Source: Vibrio stylophorae (lineage in GTDB: Bacteria > Pseudomonadota > Gammaproteobacteria > Enterobacterales > Vibrionaceae). From it: DNA of 64,000 nt. The first letter of the stretch is position 1, and each line of letters begins with the position of its first letter. A program made the translations under genes and the position numbers. A model generated the notes under the pieces. The model had not been told where the DNA came from, did no database searches, and worked only from the letters and a program-made list of their open reading frames with translations. The DNA lies in assembly GCF_921293875.1 (NCBI RefSeq), contig NZ_CAKLDI010000001.1, positions 1,613,915 to 1,677,914 of the forward strand, read 5' to 3'. Positions 17,314 through 25,391 of this stretch are shown here, piece by piece.

Positions 17314-17832
17314 TCACGACCCACTCGTCACCGCCTGAAGATCGCAGACAAAATTCAATGCTTGCTGCAACGCCGCTTCACAATGGACAGACCAATGTTT
17401 ATGCGCTTGGCAGCACTGTAAAAATTGCACCAAACACTGAAGCTGAGCACGATTAAAATGCACCAGACGCATTTTGGTCTCTTCTACATAGGCTGGTTTT
17501 GGCGCCAAGTTATAAATCAAAAATTGAATTTCACTGCGATCGCGCTCATCGATATATTTTAGGCAATGCAGCAAATAGGATGGCATGACCCAAAGCCAGC
17601 CAGCTGCCGACAAACAAGACATCTCATGTTGCACCACGCGAATCGCCGCTTCTGGCAATGGATGACGTTGATATTCAGCAAGATCATCACGCAAAAATAG
17701 ACAATGAGGACAGCCACGAGGATGAAAGGTCAAGGCCATGCCTTGAGGCTTTTCCATGGCGGGAAATGCATCTGCAATCTGGGTAAATAAAGACTCAATG
17801 GGCACCAAAAACACTCCATGTTGCAATCCCAT
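17314..17832 (-). CDS. hypothetical protein, possibly DUF6714-like
   Basis: A 172-aa soluble protein. The central segment with WVMPSYLLHCLKYIDERD followed by IQFLIYNLAPKP resembles proteins that contain a short 'LPAYLLACL' helix (DUF6714-type), but the match is by eye only. HPRGCPHCLFLRDDL has a Cys-x2-Cys. No ribosome site stands out at the chosen ATG, and the frame stays open for another 27 codons upstream, so the start is unsure. The gene is convergent with the small cysteine protein gene. Confidence 0.55.
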   Translation of the reverse strand: MGLQHGVFLVPIESLFTQIADAFPAMEKPQGMALTFHPRGCPHCLFLRDDLAEYQRHPLPEAAIRVVQHEMSCLSAAGWLWVMPSYLLHCLKYIDERDRSEIQFLIYNLAPKPAYVEETKMRLVHFNRAQLQCLVQFLQCCQAHKHWSVHCEAALQQALNFVCDLQAVTSGS

Positions 17833-17977
17833 CTTTTGGGGGTATCCAGCAAACCCAATTCCATCTTTTTCAGCAACTCCAAGCGAAAAAACTGACGCCA
17901 CGATCGCAAACAAAATCCCTTGTTACAGCGCATTTCATCGCAGTATTTACCACCGTCGTGACTCGCATCATCACAGA

Positions 17978-18211
17978 TTAGCGCTGATGATGCAGCTTTT
18001 GACTCAACCAAGCCGCCAAACGACGCACTTGCGGCAAAATCAGTAAATTCAGCGTTAAAGCGATGGGCCAAGCGATACTAAAGCTATGAAACCAGCGATT
18101 CAGTAACATGGCATCAATCCCCGTATTGATGGTGGTTAAGACACCAGACATACAGCTTGCCATGGTCAATGAAGATAAAACGGCCGTGAGCCAAAATTGA
18201 ATGCGAGTCAT
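17978..18211 (-). CDS. DUF2798 family membrane protein
   Basis: A 77-aa protein with two membrane segments, matching DUF2798: a first helix LTAVLSSLTMASCMSGVLT followed by the typical NTG and a second helix IAWPIALTLNLLILPQVRRL, where WP-A and P-VRR are conserved. Function unknown; members are often beside transcriptional regulators. GAGGGTGA precedes the ATG. It is divergent from a LysR gene across an 86-107 bp region with a long inverted repeat, so it is a likely target of that regulator. Confidence 0.88.
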   Translation of the reverse strand: MTRIQFWLTAVLSSLTMASCMSGVLTTINTGIDAMLLNRWFHSFSIAWPIALTLNLLILPQVRRLAAWLSQKLHHQR

Positions 18212-18229
18212 TCACCCTCTTCTGTTTTC

Positions 18230-18275
18230 TCGATTTACTTTTGATAGCAGCAGACTAATACTTAGCGTAAATCGA
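18230..18275. promoter_or_regulatory. inverted repeat in the DUF2798-LysR intergenic region
   Basis: TCGATTTAC at 18230-18238 and GTAAATCGA at 18267-18275 are perfect 9-bp inverted copies with a 28-bp spacer, in the shared regulatory region of the divergent pair. They are candidate half-sites for the LysR protein encoded beside them. Confidence 0.4.
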
Positions 18276-18302
18276 AAAAAGAGGGAGAAATTAAAGCGTG
18301 AA

Positions 18303-18316
18303 TTCCATATATGGAA
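18303..18316. promoter_or_regulatory. 14-bp perfect palindrome at the LysR gene start
   Basis: TTCCATATATGGAA ends two bases before the ATG at 18319. It may be an autoregulatory site or an RNA hairpin that hides the translation start. Confidence 0.35.
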
Positions 18317-18318
18317 AC

Positions 18319-19191
18319 ATGGATGATTTATATCTATTTTGCCAAGTGGTCGAAGCTGGCTCCTTAAAACAGGCGGCGCAAACACTCAAACAACCACTTT
18401 CAACCCTCTCGCGCCGTTTGCACCTATTAGAGCAACGTTTCAATATTCGACTGTTAGAAAAACAAGGACGTGAGCTGGTTGCAACGGCTGATGGACAACG
18501 CCTTTTTGAGTCTATTTGGCAAAATTTTAACCATGCGCAATATGGGCTGGATCATTTTCTTCATGACCAAAATGAAGTGCGAGGCCATATCAATTTTGTC
18601 GCGCCCTATACCATGTATCGCAATCGCCTCAGTCACATTATCGAACAATTTATGCTCGATCATCCCCGCGTCACCATGGATGTTGAACTGAGCTTAAGCG
18701 ATCCCATTCTACGTACAGACCGCGACTTAGTGATCGCTTTTCACACTGGCGAGCGCAGTGATATTATCGCCCGCCCACTGTTTACGGCTGAATTCAAGAT
18801 TGTCGCCAGCAAGCGCTATATTGCGCAATATGGGCGGCCCCAAACGCTGGATGCATTAGCGCAGTGCCGCTGGCTAAGCTTAGTACACAAGCCGCAAATG
18901 GAACTCTTTAACCAGCAAGGCCAAGCCGTGCCCTTTCGCGCCAATGTGGTGATGACGCTCAACGATGTCACCTTGCAGATTAAAGCCATGCTTGCAGGTG
19001 TCGGCATTGCCGCCATTCCAGTACACCATATTCCTGAATCAGCTGATTTAGTGACCTTGATGCCCGAATATCACCTATCGCCATCGCGCGCATTTCTTCT
19101 ATACAAAGCGCGCCAACATCAGCCCAAAGCACTCACTACGTTGATTGAGCGCATCATGGCTGAGCCCATTTATGTGCCGCCGGCCAATTAA
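18319..19191 (+). CDS. LysR family transcriptional regulator
   Basis: A 290-aa regulator. The winged helix-turn-helix is in the first 65 residues (LFCQVVEAGSLKQAAQTLKQ, then STLSRRLHLLEQRFNIRLLEK), followed by the co-inducer domain with the LysR-typical GVGIAAIPVHHIPE near the end. The protein is close in style to the AaeR/DUF2798-associated group. The frame also has a GTG start at 18298 with GGGAG rather far (about 11 bases) upstream; the ATG at 18319 places the HTH at the normal distance from the N terminus. Divergent from the DUF2798 gene, which it probably controls. Ligand unknown. Confidence 0.92.
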   Translation: MDDLYLFCQVVEAGSLKQAAQTLKQPLSTLSRRLHLLEQRFNIRLLEKQGRELVATADGQRLFESIWQNFNHAQYGLDHFLHDQNEVRGHINFVAPYTMYRNRLSHIIEQFMLDHPRVTMDVELSLSDPILRTDRDLVIAFHTGERSDIIARPLFTAEFKIVASKRYIAQYGRPQTLDALAQCRWLSLVHKPQMELFNQQGQAVPFRANVVMTLNDVTLQIKAMLAGVGIAAIPVHHIPESADLVTLMPEYHLSPSRAFLLYKARQHQPKALTTLIERIMAEPIYVPPAN

Positions 19192-19260
19192 GCGCAAATC
19201 GTTAAACCAAGCGCACGGCTTGCAACCAAGACTGGGCTAAAAACTAGAATAGACGCAAAG

Positions 19261-19297
19261 AAAAAAGGCAAAAAACGAATTCGCTTTTTGCCTTTTT
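19261..19297. terminator. bidirectional terminator
   Basis: GGCAAAAA and TTTTTGCC pair around a centre containing GAATTC, with A runs left and T runs right. It separates the convergent LysR gene and the small acidic protein gene. Confidence 0.85.
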
Positions 19298-19312
19298 CTT
19301 TATATTGCACCG

Positions 19313-19477
19313 CTACTCTTCTTCACCATGCCTTGTTGCTTGCTGATAAAGCAGCGACAAGGCGTCATCCGCATTCACATTGAGCTCATCGACCAAGGTT
19401 CGCACCATATCATCCACTTCATCAATATCTGCATGCATATGCTCAGCAATCATGCGGGTCATTTCAGAGGACGTCAT
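19313..19477 (-). CDS. small acidic protein, 54 aa
   Basis: A short helical, acidic protein starting MTSSEMTRMIAEH and containing DIDEVDDMVRTLVDEL. The start is set by GGAG seven bases upstream; the longer frame has none. I do not recognise a family. It lies 56 bp upstream of... the mltC stop on the other side is 57 bp away, and both are on the minus strand with mltC reading away from it, so it is likely the last gene before the terminator rather than an mltC leader. Confidence 0.6.
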   Translation of the reverse strand: MTSSEMTRMIAEHMHADIDEVDDMVRTLVDELNVNADDALSLLYQQATRHGEEE

Positions 19478-19533
19478 ACACCATCTCCATTTTACTGCCT
19501 TCATACATTCAGTGTAGGAGATGGGCTGCGCGC

Positions 19534-20625
19534 TTAAAAATTGTCGGTGAACTCTTTTTGAAAATAGAGCACTTTTTGCAGATAACGGCGCGCTTCATCT
19601 TTTGGATGTTTGGTGGTGAGCGCGTTATACACCCCACGTGGCGACGTTGCATTGAGCTTTGACATAGCACGTTTGCGATCCTTATCAAAGGTCGCAAGTA
19701 CCCCGCCGGTTCCCCCGTTATAGGCGGAAATCATACTAAAGTGACGTGATGTTGGATGCTTCACATCGCGCAGATAACGCGTTTTTAAAATATAGAGATA
19801 AGCCGCACCAGTATCGATGTTATTAGCAGGATCAAACAGATACTCTTTGGTTGGAATACCCGGCTTATTTTTCACCAATTTAAATACATCAGCACCGGCT
19901 GTTTTTGGAATCACCTGCATCAAACCATAGGCACCCGCATGACTCACGGCATAGGGGTTAAAACTACTTTCTGTTTTGATCACCGCGTAAATTAAGTCTT
20001 CTGAAAGGCCATATCGCTTGGCTGCGGCTTGCACTAAACTGGCATATTTGTATTCACGCTGCTCAAGGTGATCGGACACCATATCGATCTTGACGTAATA
20101 GGCGGTATTCCCGTTTTTCAGCTTTTTCTCTTGCAGCTTATTGGCAATCAAATAATCAGCATATCGACCCGCACGCCACTCCCAGCGAATCGGCTGCCCT
20201 TCATGGTCCACCACTTGCCCCAATAAAAACGGCTGGCCTGAAATCACCGCTTCTTTATCGCTAAAGAGCTCGGCATCTTTGGGATCGGCTGGCATCAAGA
20301 GGGTATGCACAATCGCTTTACGCAATTTGTCTTTGGCGCTCCAGCGTGACACCGTAGAAACATAAATTTCGCCTTGGTCAAAATCGATATGCGCGCGAGT
20401 ACGATAGCCATCGATATATTTCACATAGCGATGCTTACCCGCCTCAACATAGTCTTTATCACCCCACTCTTTTTTGGCATGCGCCTCAAGCAAGGAGAAA
20501 AGAAATTCGATGGTTTTACCACTGGTAGTTGAAGGCGTAGAGCCCTGTTGAGGGGGCGGCGAAGAAGGCGCGCAGCAGCCTGTCACCACCAGTAAACAAA
20601 GAAGCGCAACTGCAGAAAATTTCAT
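19534..20625 (-). CDS. mltC: membrane-bound lytic murein transglycosylase C
   Basis: MltC cleaves peptidoglycan glycan strands with formation of 1,6-anhydro ends, from the inner face of the outer membrane. The protein has a lipobox (VVTGC, Cys17), an MltC N-terminal domain (about residues 35-190) and a SLT domain with the catalytic Glu219 in KTESSFNPYAVS, then GAYGLMQVIP and AYNGG. At 363 aa it matches the E. coli enzyme. The following small gene (19313-19477) lies downstream on the same strand, 56 bp away. Upstream is a short AT-rich region before nagK's terminator. Confidence 0.96.
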   Translation of the reverse strand: MKFSAVALLCLLVVTGCCAPSSPPPQQGSTPSTTSGKTIEFLFSLLEAHAKKEWGDKDYVEAGKHRYVKYIDGYRTRAHIDFDQGEIYVSTVSRWSAKDKLRKAIVHTLLMPADPKDAELFSDKEAVISGQPFLLGQVVDHEGQPIRWEWRAGRYADYLIANKLQEKKLKNGNTAYYVKIDMVSDHLEQREYKYASLVQAAAKRYGLSEDLIYAVIKTESSFNPYAVSHAGAYGLMQVIPKTAGADVFKLVKNKPGIPTKEYLFDPANNIDTGAAYLYILKTRYLRDVKHPTSRHFSMISAYNGGTGGVLATFDKDRKRAMSKLNATSPRGVYNALTTKHPKDEARRYLQKVLYFQKEFTDNF

Positions 20626-20750
20626 AACGCCTAATTCACTTGAAAATAAAACGCCATTTTATACACAACAGATTGATTTTGAGGATAAACAGCGCTCACA
20701 AATTTTTATCGACAAGGTAATTAGCTGCGCTATTGGTGATTGAAACGACA

Positions 20751-20781
20751 TAAAAAAACGCGCCGAAGCGCGTTTTTTTAT
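20751..20781 (-). terminator. rho-independent terminator of nagK
   Basis: ACGCGC and GCGCGT pair around CGAA with A and T runs on both sides. It lies 16 bases after the nagK stop. Confidence 0.85.
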
Positions 20782-20796
20782 TACAAGCAATGGGCA

Positions 20797-21708
20797 TTAG
20801 CCACGAATGTTCAAGAATGCAGCACCACGAACACCGCCTGAATCGCCATATTTTGCTTTGACAATGCGCGGGGCACGAGCCAGAGACAAAATATATTTTG
20901 GCAGACGCTTTGGCAGCTCTTCATAGATCAGCTCAAAGTTTGAAAGACCGCCGCCCAAAACGACCACGTGCGGGTCCATACCAGTAAAGATATTACCAAA
21001 GCAGATCGCCAACAGTTCCATGAACTTATCAACAAATGCTACGGCTTTCTCATCCCCTTTGGCATTGCGCTCAATGATCTCAATCGCTTTTAATTGCTCG
21101 CCATATTCAGCGGCATAAAGCATTTCAAAACCACGGCCAGAAAGGTAGTTATCGATACAGCCTTTTTGACCACAACCGCAATCAAAGATAGGTGCATTTT
21201 CACCTAGGTGGAAATAGGCATCAATCGGCAAACGGGCATGACCCACTTCACCTGCAACATGGTTAAAGCCAGAGAAGACCTTACCCTCCACGACAAAACC
21301 GCCACCAAAGCCAGTCCCCAGAATCAAACCAAGCACAGAGCCTTGATCTTGCAAGTCAGCATCCCAAGCTTCAGATAGTGCAAAGCAGTTGGCATCGTTA
21401 TCGAGCTGAATTTTACGACCGATTTTGGCTTCTAAGTCTTTGCGCAATGTACGCCCTTTTGCCGCAGGTACGTTGCTGGTTAGCACTTCACCGGTATCTG
21501 CTTTTTCAATACCCGGAATACCCACACCGATAGCACCTTGGGTTGCAAATTCTGCATCGTATTTGGCAACCAAATCCGCCACTGCTTGCAGTAGTGCTTC
21601 ATAGTCGTCACCTGGGGTTGGCACACGCTCGGTTGCAACGCGCTCTAACTGCTCGTTAAATGCGCCAAACTCAATTTTTGTGCCGCCAACATCAAAGCCG
21701 TAATACAT
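20797..21708 (-). CDS. nagK: N-acetylglucosamine kinase (ROK family)
   Basis: NagK phosphorylates N-acetylglucosamine, chiefly that recovered from peptidoglycan, to GlcNAc-6-phosphate. ROK signatures are present: [14 protein letters not shown] at the N terminus, [36 protein letters not shown] and the zinc motif [10 protein letters not shown]. Length (303 aa) matches E. coli NagK. The start is set by AAAGGAG six bases before the ATG of MYYGFD. It neighbours mltC, a peptidoglycan-degrading enzyme, on the same strand, which fits a recycling role, although terminator sequence separates the two. Confidence 0.94.
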   Translation of the reverse strand: MYYGFDVGGTKIEFGAFNEQLERVATERVPTPGDDYEALLQAVADLVAKYDAEFATQGAIGVGIPGIEKADTGEVLTSNVPAAKGRTLRKDLEAKIGRKIQLDNDANCFALSEAWDADLQDQGSVLGLILGTGFGGGFVVEGKVFSGFNHVAGEVGHARLPIDAYFHLGENAPIFDCGCGQKGCIDNYLSGRGFEMLYAAEYGEQLKAIEIIERNAKGDEKAVAFVDKFMELLAICFGNIFTGMDPHVVVLGGGLSNFELIYEELPKRLPKYILSLARAPRIVKAKYGDSGGVRGAAFLNIRG

Positions 21709-21873
21709 CTCTGTCTCCTTTTGGTCATCACTTGATCGGATCACGCTCTGGGCATCATGACCAAGGATGTTTCAATCTTGATTTGCTAACTGGCTGTTTA
21801 TCAGGGTTATTTATTACACGCAAAAAAATAAATCACAATTTCGCAGTAAATTTGATGCAACCCATGCAAGTGG

Positions 21874-22554
21874 TTAAAATTTAGGCTCTCTGCTCATTTT
21901 TCCTGCCAAATAGCGCTCTTTAAAGAGATCAAAACGCTCATTCAATGCATCCGCTGCATGAGGACAATCTGCAAGCTCAAGTACCATGGCCGCAACCTCA
22001 GCGGTTGCCAAATGGTTCTCTTTTGCCGCCACTCGCATTTGATAACGCGATAAGGTTTTCGGACAAATTGACAGCATGGGCAAATGGTGTAAATAAGGAC
22101 TTTTACTAAAGATTTTCCGTGCTTCTCGCCAGCTGCCATCAATCAAAATAAACAGCGGTGTTTTGCCCGCAGCAACGGCGACTTGATGCACGACTGGTTG
22201 CTCTGGCTTGGCATATTCATCGGGAAAGACCAAAAATGGCTGATACTGAGGATCGCTAATTTTTGCTAAAAGTTCTTCGTTTGGCTCGTTACGTGCCCAA
22301 ATATAGCCAGAGGTGTCCGCTATCACATCGGCGATTAAACGCCCTGTATTGCTGGGTTTGAGAATTTCATCGTCATACATCAAGAGTAAAACAGCTGCAT
22401 TGCATGGCGTGCGATGGGACACACCACAAATACAGTAAATTTCGCGCAGCATACAGCGATCGCAGCGCTGCATTTTGCCGCCGCGCGCATTAAAGGGACG
22501 ACGAGAGATTGCCAAGCGTTGCTGGCGCAGTAGATGAAGTGCGTGGGGTAACAT
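21874..22554 (-). CDS. tapT: tRNA-uridine aminocarboxypropyltransferase (DTW domain)
   Basis: TapT (formerly YfiP) makes acp3U at position 47 of some tRNAs using S-adenosylmethionine. The N terminus has the zinc-binding cysteines RCDRCMLREIYCIC, then MKPSNTGRL-like LKPSNTGRLIADV, and the DTW-box region FILIDGSWREARKIF, with KSPYLHHLP following. This aligns with E. coli YfiP over nearly its full length. The ATG lacks a clear ribosome site, but an N-terminal extension like this one is present in the family. It has its own upstream region with a 10-bp inverted repeat. Confidence 0.92.
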   Translation of the reverse strand: MLPHALHLLRQQRLAISRRPFNARGGKMQRCDRCMLREIYCICGVSHRTPCNAAVLLLMYDDEILKPSNTGRLIADVIADTSGYIWARNEPNEELLAKISDPQYQPFLVFPDEYAKPEQPVVHQVAVAAGKTPLFILIDGSWREARKIFSKSPYLHHLPMLSICPKTLSRYQMRVAAKENHLATAEVAAMVLELADCPHAADALNERFDLFKERYLAGKMSREPKF

Positions 22555-22635
22555 GAAATTGGATCAAGCAAAAAAACACCGGCGCATTCTACGCCGCTCA
22601 TGGATTCCTGCAAGCGCTGCCCTATTTTATCGCCA

Positions 22636-22681
22636 GTGGTATTGCCACCATGCAATGACACCCTAGATCTTGCAATACCAC
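22636..22681. repeat. 10-bp inverted repeat upstream of tapT
   Basis: GTGGTATTGC at 22636-22645 and GCAATACCAC at 22672-22681 flank a 26-base spacer, between the tapT start and the end of the receptor-like gene. It has no T tract in either direction. Confidence 0.5.
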
Positions 22682-22745
22682 ACTTACAAACATGGCAATC
22701 GCGACAATTTACCGATGCTATCACACTGATATTGCACGCACCTTA

Positions 22746-24092
22746 TCAAACCTTCTCACGAGAGCCGCTCAATTCATTGAGCGATGAGACACCTGTCATT
22801 GGGCACGGCTTCATGACAAAAGGTGAGACACTGTCATGCCCCTCATTTTGCTGCTGCGATTTTGCCACCGCGACGACTGCGCGCTGGCGACTGGCAAGGA
22901 TTGGACTGAGCCGTTCAACCAACCCATTGTAAATTGATGCGTACTCCTCAATGAGCTTGAAGTTAGCGGCATGCATCGGCGCTTGTAGTGCTTGGCTGAC
23001 CTGATGGCGCTGCTGATGTAAACGCCAAATCAGTTGCACGCCATAGCCGATTAAAATAAGGCATGCAGAAAGCCATAGGGCGTAAAGGGTTGTCGGCGGC
23101 TTTACGGCTAAACGCTGCTTAAGCCTTAGCAATTCAGCTTGAATCTGTTGCTGACGCTGATTTAAGGCTTGCGTCATCAACATCACTTGAGATTGAAAAT
23201 CCGCCAAGGCCATGGATTGGCGCTGCTGCAAATCCACCAGCGCCATATGCTGCTGCAACAAGCCCTGTGTTGAGAAACCCAGTGCGACCATATCAAAGGG
23301 CACCAAAATATTGTGATAGTTCACAAGGCTTGGTTCGATGCGCATCAGTTCCTGCAAACTCACTTCCATTCGCGCAAAACTGTGCTTGAGCTGGCGCAAA
23401 TCTTTTCGTGCGCGCGCACCATTTTGTTCCACTAAATAGGCAAGATAAGCACTTTCCATTGCTGCAGAGTTATTGACAAAGGTGGTGACATACTCTGTCG
23501 CTTCTGGGTTATCAGCAAATAAAATCAACCCCACACGGCTCATCTCAGCGCGCACCATGGTGATCGCATAGCTAAACTGACGTTTTTTATCCGCAATCTC
23601 TTGCGCCAAGGGAATGAGTTCCCCTTGATAGTGATAAAGCACACGTCCAGATTGTTGCAGTTGCTGCCACGGTTGATCATTACGAATATTGAGTAACAAG
23701 GCTTGCTGCGCTGAGGATGGCAGCTGTTTTTTTGCTGCTTCAAAGGCTGCATGCTGCTGTGTGAGGCCGCGTTCTAAACGCTCAAAACGAGCGATCGCTT
23801 GTTCTAACTCACCACGAGCATTGCGCTGCACCACATCGTTGGCCCACTGCCCTAACTCAAAATTAAGCTGTTTTAAGGTTTGATGATGCTGGCTAAGCGG
23901 CCAATATTGCTCAAAAAAGGCATGCTCATCGCTCAATCGCGCCATTTTTTGTGACTGATACAATCCCGCCATGAGCATCAGACACAGAACCATCAAGCAC
24001 ATCCAAAGGATCAGTGCTCGTGAAAGACGCCATTGGCTCACTTGAACTTGAGATAAACCTTGCATTGAACCTGCTGAATCCATTGACAACAA
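22746..24092 (-). CDS. two-TM periplasmic sensor-like protein without output domain
   Basis: A 448-aa membrane protein laid out like a chemoreceptor: TM1 near residues 24-44 (LILWMCLMVLCLMLMAG), a ~280-residue periplasmic region that is almost wholly helical and Gln-rich, TM2 near 337-355 (LYALWLSACLILIGYGVQLIW), then only about 90 cytoplasmic residues. I see no HAMP box, MCP signalling hairpin, kinase or GGDEF in the tail. The gene ends normally and no signalling gene follows. TTG is taken as start because AGGGAG lies six to seven bases upstream; the ATG three codons later is too far from it. Function unknown. Confidence 0.7.
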   Translation of the reverse strand: MLSMDSAGSMQGLSQVQVSQWRLSRALILWMCLMVLCLMLMAGLYQSQKMARLSDEHAFFEQYWPLSQHHQTLKQLNFELGQWANDVVQRNARGELEQAIARFERLERGLTQQHAAFEAAKKQLPSSAQQALLLNIRNDQPWQQLQQSGRVLYHYQGELIPLAQEIADKKRQFSYAITMVRAEMSRVGLILFADNPEATEYVTTFVNNSAAMESAYLAYLVEQNGARARKDLRQLKHSFARMEVSLQELMRIEPSLVNYHNILVPFDMVALGFSTQGLLQQHMALVDLQQRQSMALADFQSQVMLMTQALNQRQQQIQAELLRLKQRLAVKPPTTLYALWLSACLILIGYGVQLIWRLHQQRHQVSQALQAPMHAANFKLIEEYASIYNGLVERLSPILASRQRAVVAVAKSQQQNEGHDSVSPFVMKPCPMTGVSSLNELSGSREKV

Positions 24093-24377
24093 AACACGCT
24101 CCCTATGTCAATCCATTGTCTTTGACGTGATTGAAACAAGAGAACAAGTCAATGCGATGACTGATTTATGTCAATTTGAATAGAATTTGATGACGCCAGC
24201 CTATGTCATGATTCTCACTTATCATTTACATCGTCGGCAAAAGCCCCGCAATAAGGGGCATCTCACAGAGGAAAATCGGCAATATTGCAAAAACGCGATC
24301 TGATGCCGAATCCATCACGGCTTTCCCAGCTTTTCTATAGTAGGCTAACCTCACCTCATACAAACTAGGACTGAATA

Positions 24378-24854
24378 ATGATTTTATTTCGACTTTGTCG
24401 ACGCTTATTGCTGACTTGTTCTCTCTTTGTTTTTGCAGGCTGCGCGAGTGAGCCTGCGCCTCAGCCAAAGGCGTCAACACCTGATGAAGCCATCATCTTT
24501 GCCGGTTACGCTGATTTTTATGATGACTGGCAAGGCGTACCCTATCGTTTAGGTGGCGAAAATAAAAAAGGCATCGATTGCTCTGCTTTTACCCAGCGCG
24601 CCATGTCAGCCATTTATGCCATTGAGCTGCCCAGAACCACGTTACAGCAACGCAAAGTGGGCAAGCTGATCAAATGGGATCAACGCCAACGCGGCGATTT
24701 GGTCTTTTTCCAAACAGGGAAACGTCAATATCATGTGGGATTATTGGTTGATGACCAGTACTTTATGCATGCATCCACCTCGCGTGGCGTCATGGTGTCT
24801 CGTCTGGATAACCCCTATTGGTCACCTCGAATTTGGGAGATCCGCCGCTTCTAA
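24378..24854 (+). CDS. NlpC/P60 family lipoprotein, peptidoglycan DL-endopeptidase
   Basis: A lipid-anchored cell-wall peptidase of 158 aa. Lipobox FVFAGC is followed by a short linker and an NlpC/P60 domain: the catalytic Cys in GIDCSAFTQ, the histidine in YHVGLLV and a third polar residue at FMHAST. The size and order match E. coli NlpC and MepS; MepS cleaves D-Ala-mDAP cross-links. The start has AGGA seven bases upstream. The stop overlaps the start of the next gene as TAATG, so the two are translationally coupled. Confidence 0.92.
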   Translation: MILFRLCRRLLLTCSLFVFAGCASEPAPQPKASTPDEAIIFAGYADFYDDWQGVPYRLGGENKKGIDCSAFTQRAMSAIYAIELPRTTLQQRKVGKLIKWDQRQRGDLVFFQTGKRQYHVGLLVDDQYFMHASTSRGVMVSRLDNPYWSPRIWEIRRF

Positions 24855-25288
24855 TGCCACATCTATTTTTTACTAAAATCGCCAGTGAGCAGCTCGAACT
24901 CTGCCAACGTGAGTGCCATGGCGATTTTGACCAAGGACCAGTCAATGCCAACCATATTGAACAATGGTGCAACAAAAAACGGGCCATTAAACGCCATGAA
25001 GTGAGTGAGCAGATTTGGTTTAAAACCTGCACACAGGGCTATATCACTGAACTACATTTTCACCCCGATGGCCGTGTGGATGAATTTACCCTCTTTGATC
25101 GTTTCCATATCAATGGGCATTGGCAACTGCGCCACGGCATTTTGGAAGTCGTGTTATTCAAGGCTGAAAATCAATATAAGTTTCAAGTCATTGCAAATCG
25201 TATTCACCCAGTCCATAGCGCCATTGAGTACAAAAATGGCGAGCGCCATGCCTACTTAAAACTCGGGCAACTCAATCCATCGATGTAA
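24854..25288 (+). CDS. hypothetical protein coupled to the NlpC/P60 gene
   Basis: A 144-aa soluble protein starting MPHLFFTKIASEQLELCQ. Its ATG shares a base with the TAA of the NlpC/P60 gene. It contains a beta-rich core (YITELHFHPDGRVDEFTLFDRFHINGHW, abridged) and looks like a lipocalin- or fatty-acid-binding-like barrel, but I do not recognise the family. No signal peptide is apparent, so it is cytoplasmic. The tight coupling predicts a shared function with the endopeptidase or simple co-expression. A strong terminator follows. Confidence 0.68.
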   Translation: MPHLFFTKIASEQLELCQRECHGDFDQGPVNANHIEQWCNKKRAIKRHEVSEQIWFKTCTQGYITELHFHPDGRVDEFTLFDRFHINGHWQLRHGILEVVLFKAENQYKFQVIANRIHPVHSAIEYKNGERHAYLKLGQLNPSM

Positions 25289-25343
25289 TACCTCGCTTTC
25301 AGCGTTGACGCATCCAGCTAATTGGCCGCTATTTCAGAAAAAC

Positions 25344-25370
25344 AAAAAGCCAAGCATTGCTTGGCTTTTT
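25344..25370 (+). terminator. rho-independent terminator
   Basis: AAAGCCAAGC and GCTTGGCTTT pair around ATT. It lies between the converging hypothetical gene and adiA and can serve both. Confidence 0.88.
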
Positions 25371-25391
25371 GATGTTTGAGTATTCGGCCAT

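Noticed and set aside
24226-24480. Small minus-strand gene overlapping the NlpC/P60 start
   Set aside because: It overlaps a well-supported coding region and lacks a ribosome site.
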